In this document: positions 6,264 through 6,658 of the stretch, piece after piece | How positions within the stretch are numbered: position 1 is the stretch's first letter | Layout: every line of letters begins with the position of its first letter | Assembly: GCA_004525685.1 (NCBI GenBank) | Contig: SPBW01000118.1 | Span: 1 to 6,658 of the forward strand | Direction: 5' to 3' | Length of the DNA stretch: 6,658 nt | Source of the DNA: Candidatus Atribacteria bacterium | Lineage (GTDB): Bacteria > Bipolaricaulota > Bipolaricaulia > UBA7950 > UBA9294 | Position numbers and translations under genes: made by a program | The notes under the pieces: model-generated | The model's database searches: none | Told to the model about the DNA's origin: nothing | The model's input: only the letters and a program-made list of their open reading frames with translations

Positions 6264-6572
6264 ATGGTGAACGAACACGACGCGCAAGTGAAATCGCCCG
6301 ACACGATTGATAAGAACATGAAAGTCGGCTACAAGTTGGCTATCGAGAAGGCAATCTCGCGCCTTCCTGTCAAGAATGGCGTTATCAACATCGATTCGAT
6401 CTGGGCCGAGACGTCGCTCCCCTACGACATTCTTGCTGAGGTTCTGCGGCAAGACGACCTGGTTCTGCCAGACAACGTGGATCGCATCAACATGAAGTCG
6501 AATGTTCGAACCAAAGAAGAGGTTCGGATTCCTCGACGCCGACGCAAGAAGAAACCCAAAGAGAAGGGATAG
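6264..6572 (+). CDS. Small hypothetical protein with HTH-like core and basic C-terminal tail
   Basis: This is a 102-aa protein that I do not recognise. Residues 1-18 are polar. Residues 19-35 form a likely helix (MKVGYKLAIEKAISRLP). Residues 40-62 (VINIDSIWAETSLPYDILAEVLR) have the spacing of a winged-helix or helix-turn-helix pair, and LVLP...DRINMK may be the wing. The tail (89-102) is RIPRRRRKKKPKEKG-like, with nine Arg/Lys in a run broken only by one Pro, which suggests nucleic-acid or ribosome contact. There is no signal peptide or membrane segment, so it should be cytoplasmic. An in-frame TAG at 6246 rules out a longer form. ATG 6264 has AGGG 9 nt upstream; GTG 6267 is a close alternative that suits the GGGAG at 6258-6262. 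Its stop is 3 nt before the phosphohexomutase start, so the two are probably co-transcribed. The HTH reading is an inference from pattern. Confidence 0.75.
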   Translation: MVNEHDAQVKSPDTIDKNMKVGYKLAIEKAISRLPVKNGVINIDSIWAETSLPYDILAEVLRQDDLVLPDNVDRINMKSNVRTKEEVRIPRRRRKKKPKEKG

Positions 6573-6575
6573 GCT

Positions 6576-6658
6576 GTGCGCAACAACGATGGTGACGCCA
6601 CGTTTCGCATTGAATTCGGGACATCGGGATTTCGAGGTCGCTGGGGGATCGAGTACAC
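6576..6658 (+). CDS. Alpha-D-phosphohexomutase (phosphoglucomutase/phosphomannomutase family), N-terminal fragment
   Basis: Only the first 27 codons are in the window; the rest lies past the right edge. The translation begins VRNNDGDATFRIEFGTSG and continues FRGRWGIEYT. The segment [I/V]xFGTSGxRG is the hallmark N-terminus of domain I in phosphoglucomutase, phosphomannomutase and phosphoglucosamine mutase (GlmM), where it contributes to sugar-phosphate binding. The catalytic phosphoserine lies about 100 residues in and cannot be seen here. These enzymes convert hexose 6-phosphates and 1-phosphates for cell-wall, polysaccharide or glycogen synthesis. The GTG start at 6576 is preferred because it is in frame, begins shortly before the conserved motif and has GAAGGGAT upstream inside the end of the preceding gene; nearby ATG 6589 and GTG 6592 are out of frame. 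Which substrate it uses cannot be told from this fragment. Confidence 0.85.
   Translation, partial: MRNNDGDATFRIEFGTSGFRGRWGIEY

Noticed and set aside
6214..6309. Possible leader peptide starting at ATG 6214 in the 5' region of the 102-aa gene
   Set aside because: There is no ribosome site, it is out of frame and overlaps the real start. Its sequence shows no run of regulatory codons and no terminator hairpin follows.

Overview
The window comes from a diderm (outer-membrane) bacterium with moderately GC-rich DNA. It holds two divergent transcription units separated by a short promoter region at about 6062-6263. No rRNA, tRNA, insertion sequence or CRISPR array is visible. The protein types point to the Bacteroidota/FCB group or a candidate phylum with similar surface machinery. 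These types are a PorV/UPF0164-like outer-membrane barrel, a subtilase with a type IX secretion-like C-terminal tail, and a very large SprA-like surface protein. The sequence alone does not settle the phylum.

Minus-strand unit (6061 down to 1, running off the left edge). Three genes are chained by two ATGA stop/start overlaps, so they form one tightly coupled operon. The first encodes a secreted subtilisin-like S8 protease of 723 aa with signal peptide, prodomain, complete catalytic triad and a C-terminal sorting-like domain. The second encodes a 286-aa outer-membrane beta-barrel of the PorV/UPF0164 type. The third is open for 1012 codons from 3036 to base 1. It encodes an exported protein with a signal peptide, an acidic tether, SprA-like beta-rich sequence carrying the 'IDYE.G' signature, a seven-bladed beta-propeller of the GTxxG type, and then barrel-like strands up to the edge. 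The natural reading is a cargo protease made together with outer-membrane partners that may export or anchor it. That functional link is inference.

Plus-strand unit (6264 to the right edge). A 102-aa protein of unknown function has a helix-turn-helix-like core and a strongly basic tail. Three bases after its stop, a GTG-started gene begins whose first 27 residues carry the N-terminal signature of alpha-D-phosphohexomutases (phosphoglucomutase/phosphomannomutase/GlmM). It is cut by the window end.

The intergenic region has a good extended -10 promoter for the plus-strand unit and a weaker candidate for the protease operon. The position of the second supports a GTG start for the protease at 6061, not the longer ATG start at 6133.
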